Part shown: positions 7,275-16,309 of the stretch, piece after piece | Layout: every line of letters starts with the position of its first letter | Numbering within the stretch: the first letter of the stretch is position 1 | Origin: JAEUIZ01 sp046155605 | GTDB taxonomy: Bacteria; Planctomycetota; Phycisphaerae; Phycisphaerales; UBA1924 | Direction of reading: 5' to 3' | Assembly: GCA_046155605.1 (NCBI GenBank) | Contig: JBJXFQ010000119.1 | Span: 1 to 25,383 of the forward strand | DNA length: 25,383 bases | Notes under the pieces: model-generated | Seen by the model: the letters and a program-made list of their open reading frames with translations, nothing else | What the model was told of the DNA's origin: nothing | Databases searched by the model: none | Made by a program: the position numbers and the translations under genes

Positions 7275-10257
7275 GGGGTTGTCCTTCGCTCAAACTCGTG
7301 GTCTCACTCTGCGCTTCCCGCACTACCTCGGCCAGCGCCGCCATCTGGAACGGCTTGCGCAACACCCTCGCTCGGGGCTCCACACCATCTTGCCCGGGTT
7401 CCACGCTATCAGCAACCATCAACACGATCGGCGTCGCCGATCCCATGCCCCGGATCGCGCGAGCACACTCCACACCCGAGGCCCCCGACGTCGCCTCGTC
7501 CACCACCACCAGCCCCACGCGCTCGCGTCGCTGTTTGAACACGTCCAGGAGCGACTGGAAGTCGACCGCGTGAATCACCTCAAATCCCAGCGATTGTAGC
7601 ATCGAACCCACGATCTCTCGAACATAACGATGATCCTCTACCAGCAAGGCCAACCGACCGGAGCCCGGCATGGCGCTCACCGACGAAAGCACCTCGACGC
7701 GCGGCAAGCGCACCTCGAACTCGGAGCCTACGCCCAGTTTGCTCCGAACCTCGATGCGACCGCCATGCCCGGTGACGATCCCATGAACCACCGCCAGGCC
7801 CAAGCCCGTGCCCTTCCCCGGAGGCTTGGTCGTAAAAAACGGCTCAAAGACGCGCCGGCGCACGTCCACGGTCATCCCCACGCCCGTGTCCGACACCCGC
7901 AACGTCGCCTCGTTTCCTTCTGCAGAGACCCGCAGCCGCAACATTCCCCCTCCCGGCATCGCATCCCTGGCGTTGATCGCCAGGTTCAACACCACCTGCT
8001 GCAACTGCGTCGGGTCCGCGTGTACCCACGCCAACTCAAGTTCCGACTCGATCGTGATGTTCGGCGGTAGTGTCCTTCGCAACAGCCGGACTGTTTCCTC
8101 AACCACAGTTCCGAGTTGCACGTCCGCTTTCTCGGTGATCCCCCCGCGCGTGAACGTGAGCAGTGCCTTGGTCACCCCGCCGGCCTGCCTCGCCGCCTCT
8201 TCCACACGGTCGAGCGATCGATGCGCCGGGTGCGTGGCCTCGAGCGTCCGACGTGCCAGGCTCGTGTGCCCGAAAATCGCCGACAACAGATTGCTGAAGT
8301 CGTGCGCCACGCCGCTCGCCAGTTGGCCCACTGCTTCCATCTTCTGCGACTGCCGAAGTTCCTGCTCGAGCCGATGCTCGTTGGTCACGTCTTCCACCAT
8401 CGACAGGACGCCGGCGTGTCGGCCCTGCTCGTCATTCAATGGCGTGTTGCTCCAGCGGCACATCACCCGCCCGCCGCCCTTGGTCAGATTCTCGTTCGTG
8501 CTGTGCGCCGCCATGTCTCCAACGTTGAGACGCTCCACCACCTGCCTGACGCTCGCGAGGGCCTCGGGCGGAACAATCGTCTCCAGCGCGTCCTTGCCGA
8601 TTAGTTCCGCGCACGTCCACCCGAAGATCCTCTCCGCCGCAGGATTCAGGCCCGTGAATCGCAGTTTCTCATCGAACGTCACCCACCCGATCGGCAGCCG
8701 CTCCAGCAGCACACGCAACTCCCGCTCGCGCTCCAGCAGCGCATCGTCCGCGCGCTTTCGATCCGTGATATCCCGCACCGCCGAGAAAAAGCCCCTCACG
8801 CGCCCCTCGGCGTCGACGTCGGGCTTGCTCGACGCGTGGATCCACCGCACCGACCCGTCCGGCCGCAGCAGGCGAACCTCCCGCTCCACTCGTTGCCCGG
8901 CGAGGAGGCACCGCAGGTCGGCCGCGGCGAGTTCCCTGTCCTCCGGATGGACCAACTGCCCCCATCCATCCCCCGCGTTCGCTGCCTCGACCGAGCGGCC
9001 CACCAGCGCCTCGAACGACCCGATCGTCCACACCGTCCGCATCGTCAGGTCCTGCGTCAACTCCGCCTGCATCGCGAAATCCGTGCTCAACTCAGACAGC
9101 GCGCGATACCTCTCCGTGCTCACTCGCATCGCGTCCTCGGCTCGGCGACGATCCGTCACGTCATGGATAATCGACATCACGCATCGAGCGCCCCCATCAT
9201 CCAGCGGCCCCGAGTAGACCTCGACTTCCCTCACTTCGCCCGAGGCCAGGCGATGCTTCGCCTCAAACCGCACGCACTCTCGCGCGGCCCGATCGAGCGC
9301 CGCCCGAATCTGCTCGCGCGGTGCCTGATTCACCTCGAACACGGTCATTTTCCGTAGCCGCTCGACCGGAATCCCGTAGAAGTCCGCCGCCGTCTGGTTC
9401 GCCTCGAGGATCGCGCCCGTCGCCGCGTTCAGCACCCACTTTGGCGCCGGGTTCGTGTCGAAGAACTGCCGATAGCGTTCCTCGCTCCGCTTGAGCGATT
9501 CTTTCGCCGTTCGCTCTTCGGTCACGTCGCGCACCAGCGCGGTCGCGCCCGCATACGCCGACCCCTTGCCCGCTCGCGGCGTTGAAGAGACGATCGCCCA
9601 TATCTCCGACCCGTCCATCTTTCGGAGGCGCATCTCGCGCGTCTCCGCCTCGCCTCGCTGACGACGGGCCAACGCCTTCGCCGCGTCCGCACGATCCTCC
9701 TCGGGCACAGACTCGATCGCCGGCCTGCCGATCAGCCTTGATACCGTCGTCCCCAGCATCGTCGCCAGTCGCTCGTTGGCGAATGTCGTCCGGCCCTCCG
9801 CATCGACCGTCCACACGCCCTCGTGCGTCGTTTCGATGATCCGCCGATACTCCTCCCGGCTTTCACGAAGTTCGCGCTGTGCGTCGGCCAAGCCCTTCGC
9901 CTCGCGAAGCGTCCCCAGCCACCTCGCCTTGAGCCTGCCGATCAGCAGCACTGACGCCGGCAGCGATACCGCCCACAGCGCCAGACGGACCATGTTCGCC
10001 TGCGCCTCGGCGGGCGGCTCGGTGTTGCGGATCGGCAGGAACCACACGAGATAGAGCCACGCCAAGCCCGCGCTGACGAGCCCGACCAGTGTGCCACCGT
10101 GAAAGGTCGCGAAGACCAGCGCCAGTACCAGCACCGCCGGCGGGCTCGGCACCGGCGCATACCGCCAGTGAGTCAGCAGTAGCGCGCCGATCACGGCCAG
10201 CATCGCCGCAACACCCGCCCACCGCCGACCGCCCGAGATGATCACCGCGCTCGACAC
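7240..10257 (-). CDS. Hybrid sensor histidine kinase: membrane region, four PAS domains, HisKA, HATPase, receiver
   Basis: The 1005-residue protein begins at GTG 10257 with a GAGGT upstream. Hydrophobic helices lie at about 14-30, 40-73 and 88-107, resembling a small DUF4118-like membrane sensor. Four PAS domains follow at about 133-250, 258-372, 380-502 and 508-630, each ending in a 'DVT' or 'DIT' PAC signature. The HisKA domain has phospho-acceptor H652 ('GVAHDFSN'). The ATPase domain shows the N-box 'NLAINARDAM' (758-767), 'DTGVGM' (790-795) and 'GTGLGL' (816-821). The C-terminal receiver (about 868-985) has E874-D875, D920 and K968, so it is probably functional although 'VVVDEATSG' departs from the usual DxxMP sequence. 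Several PAS domains suggest intracellular redox, gas or ligand sensing in addition to the membrane part. The downstream regulator overlaps by 35 bp. Confidence 0.95.
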   Translation of the reverse strand: MSSAVIISGGRRWAGVAAMLAVIGALLLTHWRYAPVPSPPAVLVLALVFATFHGGTLVGLVSAGLAWLYLVWFLPIRNTEPPAEAQANMVRLALWAVSLPASVLLIGRLKARWLGTLREAKGLADAQRELRESREEYRRIIETTHEGVWTVDAEGRTTFANERLATMLGTTVSRLIGRPAIESVPEEDRADAAKALARRQRGEAETREMRLRKMDGSEIWAIVSSTPRAGKGSAYAGATALVRDVTEERTAKESLKRSEERYRQFFDTNPAPKWVLNAATGAILEANQTAADFYGIPVERLRKMTVFEVNQAPREQIRAALDRAARECVRFEAKHRLASGEVREVEVYSGPLDDGGARCVMSIIHDVTDRRRAEDAMRVSTERYRALSELSTDFAMQAELTQDLTMRTVWTIGSFEALVGRSVEAANAGDGWGQLVHPEDRELAAADLRCLLAGQRVEREVRLLRPDGSVRWIHASSKPDVDAEGRVRGFFSAVRDITDRKRADDALLERERELRVLLERLPIGWVTFDEKLRFTGLNPAAERIFGWTCAELIGKDALETIVPPEALASVRQVVERLNVGDMAAHSTNENLTKGGGRVMCRWSNTPLNDEQGRHAGVLSMVEDVTNEHRLEQELRQSQKMEAVGQLASGVAHDFSNLLSAIFGHTSLARRTLEATHPAHRSLDRVEEAARQAGGVTKALLTFTRGGITEKADVQLGTVVEETVRLLRRTLPPNITIESELELAWVHADPTQLQQVVLNLAINARDAMPGGGMLRLRVSAEGNEATLRVSDTGVGMTVDVRRRVFEPFFTTKPPGKGTGLGLAVVHGIVTGHGGRIEVRSKLGVGSEFEVRLPRVEVLSSVSAMPGSGRLALLVEDHRYVREIVGSMLQSLGFEVIHAVDFQSLLDVFKQRRERVGLVVVDEATSGASGVECARAIRGMGSATPIVLMVADSVEPGQDGVEPRARVLRKPFQMAALAEVVREAQSETTSLSEGQPHESSNHGPAGG

Positions 10258-10353
10258 CTCGGGTACCTCGCTCTCAACCTCTCGCGCTCCGCGCTGTGGG
10301 CCGTCTTTTCATACGAAAGTACCTCGGCTTGACACGCCCTGCAAACCGCAGCC

Positions 10354-11535
10354 TTACTTCGCACCCGCCCCGCGAAGCCGATACACACGCCCCGGCTGAT
10401 CTGAACTGAACAAGACCGATCCGTCCGGAAGTTGAAGGCAGTCCACCGGTCGGCCGCGCACTTTCCCCGACGCGTCCACGCATGAAACCACCGTCATCAG
10501 CCCCACCGGCTTGCCACCCAACGCGGCGTCCTTGTCGAACATGATCCGCGCGATGCAATACCCCACGGGCTTCGTGCTGTTCCACGAGCCGTGTGCCGCG
10601 ATCAACATGTCACCTGACAGTTCCGCCGGCAACGCCCCCGTCTTCGCGTTGATCTCCGGATCGATGAACGTGAATCCGTTCGTCGCCCAGTGCGCCCCCA
10701 CGCACCACTCCGGCGGGATCGTCTTCGCCGCGATCTCGTGGATCTCCGCCTTTCGCATGTATTCATACCGCGGCACGCGGTTCCCCGTCACGAACGGATG
10801 CCCGTAAAACCCGCCCTCGACATACTTGTTCAACTCGTCCGGCGGATTCAGGTCCGTCACCGGCTGTGCGCCCTGCACATCCCCCACCTCCTTGCCGAAC
10901 CAGTCCGAGCCGTGGTCCAGACCCCACACTTCCGTCGTCCCGGGCCGATGCCGATACTTCTCGGTGTTCCGAATGCCGGACGCGAAGAGCGTGCGGCTCG
11001 ACCCATCGAGCGTGTACTTCCAGATCTTCTGACGATCCGTGTCCTCCTCGTCCGTGATGTTCCCGCTGTCGCCGATCGACGTGTAGAACCCGTCGGGCGT
11101 CACGAAAATCGGCCTCCACCAGTGCCCGCCCGAGGGCAGCCCCGTCACCACGTCCACGACCTCGTCCGCGACGCCGTCGCCGTCGGTGTCCTTGCCCTTA
11201 TGAACGCCACCCGACGTCGTGAACCACAGCCACCCATCGACAAAGTGCATCCCGTGCGCCGTCCGCTTGCCGCGGACAAACGACCCCAGCCGCTCGTAGC
11301 CACCGTCCTTCGCGCGAAACGTCGCGATCTGGCCCGCGTCCGGCAACGACACGAACAACAGGTCCTTCCCATCGCCCTCCAGAAACCGCGCCCCGCGAAG
11401 TTCGGGGATCGCGACCGTCACCGCGTACCCCTGCCGCACGATGAAGCCGTCGGGGGAGGGTGCTTCCTGGGCGTTGGTCGCGCCAGCCATTCCGGTGAGC
11501 CCTGCCGCCAACGCCGCCTTCATCGCGTGTTTCAT
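10354..11535 (-). CDS. Exported PQQ-dependent sugar dehydrogenase-like (sorbosone dehydrogenase-like) beta-propeller protein
   Basis: The chosen ATG at 11535 follows GGAG and gives 393 residues; the frame extends 8 codons further upstream without a site. A signal peptide 'MKHAMKAALAAGLTGMAGA' is cleaved probably at 'TNA-Q'. The body shows the six-bladed propeller pattern of soluble glucose/sorbosone dehydrogenases: 'RTAHGMHFVDGWLWFTTSGG', 'FYTSIGDSGNITDE', 'TLFASGIRNTEKYRHRPGTT', 'VWGLDHGSDWFG', 'ADGSV'-like 'QLPDGSVLFSSDQPGRVYRL'. The 'ASGIRN' and 'GLDHGSDW' blocks correspond to the substrate and cofactor face of the family. Family members oxidise sugars in the periplasm with PQQ. Many planctomycete relatives have unproven activity, so the enzyme call is tentative. 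A calcium-like loop 'KDTDGDGVADEV' is present. Confidence 0.85.
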   Translation of the reverse strand: MKHAMKAALAAGLTGMAGATNAQEAPSPDGFIVRQGYAVTVAIPELRGARFLEGDGKDLLFVSLPDAGQIATFRAKDGGYERLGSFVRGKRTAHGMHFVDGWLWFTTSGGVHKGKDTDGDGVADEVVDVVTGLPSGGHWWRPIFVTPDGFYTSIGDSGNITDEEDTDRQKIWKYTLDGSSRTLFASGIRNTEKYRHRPGTTEVWGLDHGSDWFGKEVGDVQGAQPVTDLNPPDELNKYVEGGFYGHPFVTGNRVPRYEYMRKAEIHEIAAKTIPPEWCVGAHWATNGFTFIDPEINAKTGALPAELSGDMLIAAHGSWNSTKPVGYCIARIMFDKDAALGGKPVGLMTVVSCVDASGKVRGRPVDCLQLPDGSVLFSSDQPGRVYRLRGAGAK

Positions 11536-11619
11536 GATTGCTCCAGTTCGTTCTCGCAAGCCTACTCACCCCGTGCCGCCCATCGCAACCGTTGCCGCCC
11601 CGACCCGTATCATCGAACG

Positions 11620-12321
11620 ATGCCGTGTCAATCCGCGCAGCGTGGAACCGCCTTCAGCCTCATCGAACTCCTGGTCGTTATCGCCATCATCGCCGTGATG
11701 ATCGCCATCCTTCTTCCCGCGCTCGCGTCGGCCCGTGCCACCGCCCAATCGACCGCCTGCCTCGCCAACCTCCGCGGCAGTTCCATGATCTGCATCCTCT
11801 ATTCGCACTCCAACAAGGGCTTCGGCCCCGCCATCGGCCAGCCCTACACCGCCCTCCCCAACTGGGCCCTCGTCGTGCAATCAGACTCCGGCATGGCCGG
11901 CACCACGCCCGGCGAGTTGTACTCCACGCGCTCGGTGCTGGTCTGTCCCGCCGCTCGCGCTGTCTACGGCAGCGAGATGACCCGCACCTATGCCATGAAC
12001 GGCACGGGTCACGCCGGCCCCACCATGGGCGACCCCGACGACTATGACAACCCAGCCAAGCCGGCGCACATCCGGTTCGCATCGATCGGCGAGTCGTCCC
12101 ATGTGCTCATGCTCGTCGATTCCGCCCTCACACCCAACATCTCCGGCGCGCCACCATCCACTCGCACCGCCAGCGTCATCGACTTCCGCCAGGCGCAGCA
12201 CATCACCGATCGTCTCGCGCGATTTCACCCCGGCGCGCCGAAAAAGTTCAACTACGCCGCCTTCGACGGCGGCGCGCGATCATCCGACAAGCCCGAGGCT
12301 TTCCGGTATCCACTGCCCTAG
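11620..12321 (+). CDS. Prepilin-type N-terminal methylation domain protein (type II secretion/pseudopilin-like)
   Basis: The 233-residue protein starts 'MPCQSAQRGTAFSLIELLVV', followed by a single hydrophobic helix to about residue 36 and then 'PALASARATAQSTACLANLR', the planctomycete type II pseudopilin pattern. The residue before the processing Phe is Ala (GTA-F) where Gly is usual. The distal part ends 'RFHPGAPKKFNYAAFDGGAR', matching the common C-terminal block in which a His and a 'DG' pair close the globular head. Such proteins are cut by a prepilin peptidase and sit in the inner membrane or a pseudopilus; many planctomycete copies have no known role. No ribosome binding site is seen. 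A TATCAT hexamer at 11608-11613 lies only 6 bases before the ATG, so the mRNA could be leaderless. Confidence 0.88.
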   Translation: MPCQSAQRGTAFSLIELLVVIAIIAVMIAILLPALASARATAQSTACLANLRGSSMICILYSHSNKGFGPAIGQPYTALPNWALVVQSDSGMAGTTPGELYSTRSVLVCPAARAVYGSEMTRTYAMNGTGHAGPTMGDPDDYDNPAKPAHIRFASIGESSHVLMLVDSALTPNISGAPPSTRTASVIDFRQAQHITDRLARFHPGAPKKFNYAAFDGGARSSDKPEAFRYPLP

Positions 12322-12338
12322 CAGGCCCGCGAGGCGCT

Positions 12339-13070
<732 letters not shown>

Positions 13071-13078
13071 GCGCTGCA

Positions 13079-13083
13079 CTCCT
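13079..13083 (-). promoter_or_regulatory. Ribosome binding site deciding the infC start
   Basis: AGGAG on the minus strand (read 13083 to 13079) is the only strong Shine-Dalgarno sequence near the infC 5' end. It overlaps the GTG at 13079 and stands 8 bases before the ATC at 13070, favouring the ATC as start codon. Confidence 0.55.
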
Positions 13084-13401
13084 GCTTATGCCGCCGCGAC
13101 GACTTCGACGCGACACCGGACTCATGGCCCCGGGCACACGCCCGACGCCTCACGACAACCTCGTTGTGACCCTGCCCCGATTTGTGACCCTGCCCCGATC
13201 ATTCGTGACGCAACGGCGCTACTTCTCGACTCGCCGTTCTCTGCTTCGTCATCCGCATCCGGGGCTCCAGGCCGGGCGCACCCGCGCCGCGACTCCGTTA
13301 GACTAACACAACCCCTCCCCAAAGGCAAGGGCTTTCTTTCATCGGCAATCTCCGCCCGCCAGTTGCTACCCGCCCGACCCGCCGCTACATTTCCCGCCCA
13401 C
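13084..13401. other. Divergent region between infC and tRNA-Tyr
   Basis: No gene is recognised in these 318 bp. It should hold the infC promoter (minus) and the tRNA-Tyr promoter (plus); TACATT at 13386-13391 is a possible -10 for the tRNA. It contains an 18-bp tandem repeat (separate entry) and a hairpin CGGGC-ACAC-GCCCG around 13131-13144. The 13-mer GGCACACGCCCGA (13133-13145) recurs at 14410-14422 in the next intergenic region. Confidence 0.5.
13164..13199. repeat. 18-bp perfect tandem repeat, two copies
   Basis: TTGTGACCCTGCCCCGAT occurs at 13164-13181 and again, directly adjoining and identical, at 13182-13199. A partial third start, TCGTGACG, follows at about 13203. It lies upstream of infC and could be an operator for a dimeric regulator, or the remnant of a REP-type element. 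Confidence 0.8.
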
Positions 13402-13486
13402 GCGCGTGTGCCGGAGTGGTCAAACGGGCCAGACTGTAAATCTGGTAGCTTAACTGCTTACGGTGGTTCGAATCCACCCGCGCGCA
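13402..13486 (+). tRNA. tRNA-Tyr (anticodon GTA)
   Basis: The 85-base gene folds as a class II tRNA. Acceptor strands are 13402-13408 (GCGCGTG) and 13479-13485 (CGCGCGC) with one G-T pair, and the discriminator base is A13486. The anticodon arm is CCAGA-CTGTAAA-TCTGG, giving anticodon GTA. The T arm is GGTGG-TTCGAAT-CCACC. A long variable arm, as expected for bacterial tRNA-Tyr, lies between the anticodon and T arms. The 3' CCA is not encoded (TTCC follows). Confidence 0.97.
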
Positions 13487-13611
13487 TTCCTCTTCGTTTC
13501 GACCGCGCCCCGCCGCCGTCCCCGCCCGGTACATCGCGTTCCCCGGCCTCAATGAGGGCGCGCCTCCGCTCGGACGCGCGCCCTCCGTTCCCGCCCCGTG
13601 TCGTGCCTCGA

Positions 13612-14349
13612 CTACTCCGGCAGCGTGACGAACTCTCCCGCGAAGATCGTCTGGTTCCCGCCGCGCTCGATCGCGAGCACCTCGAACTCGTACTCCGCGT
13701 CGTACTGCAGGAACTCCTCCGGCACCGTGACCTCGAGCACCGTCGAAGGCACATGCACGCTGAACACCCGCTTGGGCAGCACCTCGAGAATCTGCGTGAC
13801 CGTCACCTGGTACGCCACGATCTCCGAGCTCGCCGGATTCGGCACCGCCATCCACGACACCACCGTGTCCTTCGGGTCCTGCGTCGAGCCGTTCGCCGGT
13901 TCGATCACCACGGGCTCCTCCGGGATCGCGTGCGTGAACTCCGCCACGCCGCTGATCTCACGACCGTCGATCGTCCGGCCCTCGAACTCGTATTCCCCAG
14001 CCGGGAAACGGGCGAAAAACTGCGGCAGCGGCACCTGCGACAGCGGCGGCTCACTACTCTCGAAGAACAACTCCGTGAATCCCTGCAGCGCCAGGCTCCG
14101 ACGCCCCTTCACCTCCATGATCAGCCGACCGTCAGGCCGATAGACACGAAGTTCCTTCCACGGCTCACCATCCATCGACACCTGAACGCCCACGTCGTCC
14201 GCCGTCGCGTTGTACTCGATGTACATCTGTGTCCTTGCGAACTCCACCTCCCCGCACCCTGGCGGCTGGGGGCTCCATGCTGCACCAATGCCCACCACAG
14301 CCACCGCACCAACCGACGCGAGGCTCCCGATCAACGTCTTCCGATTCAT
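13612..14349 (-). CDS. Exported protein with fibronectin III-like C-terminal domain, function unknown
   Basis: The 245-residue protein starts at ATG 14349, 7 bases after AGGAG, an excellent site. Residues 5-25 ('TLIGSLASVGAVAVVGIGAA') are a signal peptide or N-terminal anchor. The mid part has 'MEVKGRRSLALQGFTELFF' and 'FFARFPAGEYEFEGRTIDG'. Residues about 145-243 ('IEPANGSTQDPKDTVVSW', then 'VAYQVTVTQI', 'YEFEVLAIERGGNQTIFAGE') show the strand pattern of a fibronectin type III domain. Fn3 domains mediate binding in extracellular proteins; the ligand here is unknown. It is the only gene between the two tRNA genes and runs opposite to both. I know a recurring bacterial pattern of this kind but cannot name a family. 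Confidence 0.82.
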   Translation of the reverse strand: MNRKTLIGSLASVGAVAVVGIGAAWSPQPPGCGEVEFARTQMYIEYNATADDVGVQVSMDGEPWKELRVYRPDGRLIMEVKGRRSLALQGFTELFFESSEPPLSQVPLPQFFARFPAGEYEFEGRTIDGREISGVAEFTHAIPEEPVVIEPANGSTQDPKDTVVSWMAVPNPASSEIVAYQVTVTQILEVLPKRVFSVHVPSTVLEVTVPEEFLQYDAEYEFEVLAIERGGNQTIFAGEFVTLPE

Positions 14350-14732
14350 GTCACGCTCCTGTTCAAGCCCGGTTCCTTGCGATCCGGGCGTGGCGACACC
14401 ACGCCCCGAGGCACACGCCCGAGGTCAATGGTGGTTGGACACGGCAATCCGGCAGCCCGCTGTTCGCGGCGTCGGAGTTCGACATGCTTCCGGTTTGGCC
14501 TTCAACCAGCGCACGGCATCGCGCCGACGCTTCCCGGCCGCATGTCCCTTGGGCAAGCCCCCTCGCTCACCCGAGGCACTCAATGTACCCGAATGCTCCG
14601 CGTTTGCATGACCGATTGATGACGCACGCCGGGCTTCCCGCGACTGGCCCGCACGCCCGCCGCGGCATCGCTCGACCTCGGCCCCGCGCGACTCTTCCAC
14701 GCTATACTGCTCGCCCCGCATGGCGGGCACCT
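14350..14732. other. Intergenic region upstream of tRNA-Leu
   Basis: In this 383-bp stretch I recognise no gene. It contains a perfect hairpin GGGCGTGG (14386-14393) / CCACGCCC (14399-14406), loop of 5, immediately followed by GGCACACGCCCGA (14410-14422), which repeats the 13-mer at 13133-13145. The promoters of the divergent minus gene and of tRNA-Leu should lie here. Confidence 0.5.
14703..14708 (+). promoter_or_regulatory. Candidate -10 element for tRNA-Leu
   Basis: TATACT stands 25 bases before the tRNA 5' end, placing the transcription start some 18 bases upstream of the mature tRNA. No clear -35 hexamer is seen at 16-18 bases spacing. Confidence 0.35.
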
Positions 14733-14816
14733 GCCCAGGTGGCGAAATTGGCAGACGCACTACCTTGAGGTGGTAGCGCCCGCAAGGGCATGGAGGTTCA
14801 AGTCCTCTCCTGGGCA
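14733..14816 (+). tRNA. tRNA-Leu (anticodon GAG)
   Basis: The 84-base class II tRNA has perfect acceptor pairing of GCCCAGG (14733-14739) with CCTGGGC (14809-14815) and discriminator A14816. The D loop carries 'AATTGGCAGACGC'. The anticodon arm CTACC-TTGAGGT-GGTAG gives GAG, reading CUC/CUU Leu codons. A long variable arm ('GCGCCCGCAAGGGCAT') precedes the T arm GGAGG-TTCAAGT-CCTCT. CCA is not encoded. CUC is the favoured Leu codon of the plus-strand genes around it. Confidence 0.97.
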
Positions 14817-14924
14817 TTCGCCGCTCCCGCTCCCCGCCTTCCACCCCGCCAGCGGCCACCGCTTCTCCCCGACTTCCGCGGCTCCATCCCAACCGCTCAC
14901 CCCCCGCCCGCGAATGGATGGGAT

Positions 14925-16199
14925 ATGCAACTCGCCCGCCTCGCCGCCTCGATTTCCCTCTCCTTCGCCGCCGCCTTGTTCGCCATCGTCTCGCCCGCAG
15001 CCGCCCAGCCTCCGGCCACGACGGCTTCCGCACCCGCCAAGGCCGACACGCCACCGGTCGAGCCCGAGACTGTTCTTACGCTCAAAGACGGCCAACGCTT
15101 CACCGGCTTCCTCGTCGAACGCACACCCGAACGCCTCATCCTCCGCATCGCCGGCATCCCCACCACCATCCGTGCCGACCTCGTTGATCGCGTCAACGTG
15201 CTGCCGCCCGTTGTCGATCGCTACAGGGCGATGCGTGTCGCCATCGACGACAACGACACCGAGCGACTGGTGCTTCTGGCCGAGTGGCTCCGCGCCCGCG
15301 CGCAGTGGACCCTCGCGCTCACCGAACTCGACCACGTCCTCGCTCTACAGCCCGAGAATCCCGAGGCCATCCGCCTCCGCGTCCTCGTCCTCTCACAGCA
15401 GCGCCTGGCCGAACGCACCGGCGACGCCCCAACGACGCCGACGGCTCCGCGACCCGCCGCTCCGGTTCCGCCCGCTCCCGCCGACGACTTCCCCGTGCTC
15501 AACGCCGAGCAGATCAACCTCCTCCGTGTCTACGAGGTCAATCTCTCCGATCCGCCGCGAATCTCGATCGATCGCGAGACCATCGCCTCGCTCATCGAGG
15601 CTCACGCGGGCGATCCGCTCATTCCGGACGACCCCGAAGGCCGTGACGCGCTCTACCGCGCCAGCGCATCACGCATTCTCGATCTCATGTTCCGGCTCAA
15701 GGCCCGCGACCTCTACCCTCGCGTCCACGTCAGCGATCATCCCAAGTCCATCCGACTCTTCCGTGAGAACGTGCAGCGCGCCTGGCTCGCCAACTCCTGC
15801 GCCACCACCTCGTGCCATGGCGGTGCCCAATCCGGCCGCCTGCGCCTCATCGCCTCACGACCCGTCTCCGACCCCACGGTCTACACCAACCTCCTGATTC
15901 TCGACCGCCACCGCCTCGCCGATGGCAAGCCGATCATCGACTACGACGATCCCGCGTCGTCGCCCCTTCTTCAGGCCGCTCTGCCGCACGAACGCTCTCG
16001 CTTCAAGCATCCGCGAGTCCCCGGCCCAGACGGCCGCGGCGACCTCTGGAAGCCCGCCTTCCAGACCACCCAGGATCGCCGATTCCTTCAGGCCGTCGAG
16101 TGGATCCGTACTATGTATCGCCCACGACCCAACTACCCCATCGTCTACGAACCCCCGGCCTCGGTTCCCCCGGCTCCGCCCCAGCCCGTCGAACGCTGA
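14925..16199 (+). CDS. Secreted protein with TPR-like segment and CX4CH cytochrome c-like motif
   Basis: The ATG at 14925 gives 424 residues and a good signal peptide ('RLAASISLSFAAALFAIVSP', cleavage near 'AAA-QPP', residue 27). Residues about 48-95 ('LTLKDGQRFTGFLVERTPER') look like a small beta barrel. Residues 105-165 are a helix pair of TPR type ('WTLALTELDHVLALQPENPE'), followed by a Pro/Ala linker. Residues 285-400 contain 'NSCATTSCHGG' with C292, C297 and H298, that is CX4CH, a variant of the haem c motif CX2CH, then 'YTNLLILDRHR' and 'PIIDYDDPASSPLLQAALP'. I recall similar blocks in planctomycete proteins; covalent haem is inferred, not shown. No dedicated haem lyase gene lies nearby. 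A zinc or disulfide role for the Cys pair is the alternative. Confidence 0.83.
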   Translation: MQLARLAASISLSFAAALFAIVSPAAAQPPATTASAPAKADTPPVEPETVLTLKDGQRFTGFLVERTPERLILRIAGIPTTIRADLVDRVNVLPPVVDRYRAMRVAIDDNDTERLVLLAEWLRARAQWTLALTELDHVLALQPENPEAIRLRVLVLSQQRLAERTGDAPTTPTAPRPAAPVPPAPADDFPVLNAEQINLLRVYEVNLSDPPRISIDRETIASLIEAHAGDPLIPDDPEGRDALYRASASRILDLMFRLKARDLYPRVHVSDHPKSIRLFRENVQRAWLANSCATTSCHGGAQSGRLRLIASRPVSDPTVYTNLLILDRHRLADGKPIIDYDDPASSPLLQAALPHERSRFKHPRVPGPDGRGDLWKPAFQTTQDRRFLQAVEWIRTMYRPRPNYPIVYEPPASVPPAPPQPVER

Positions 16200-16309
16200 T
16201 GGTTGATCGGAACCTAACACCCTCCAAAGCCGGATAGTTCGTGCCCCCCTCCTGCCGCGCAAGCCCCACGGTCTTGTGCTAAAGTCCCTTTCAACTCGGA
16301 GCCGCTCGC

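Noticed and set aside
7808..9217. 469-codon plus-strand open frame opposite the histidine kinase
   Set aside because: Ser/Arg/Thr-rich translation with no recognisable domain; it arises from the G-ending codons of the kinase read in reverse.
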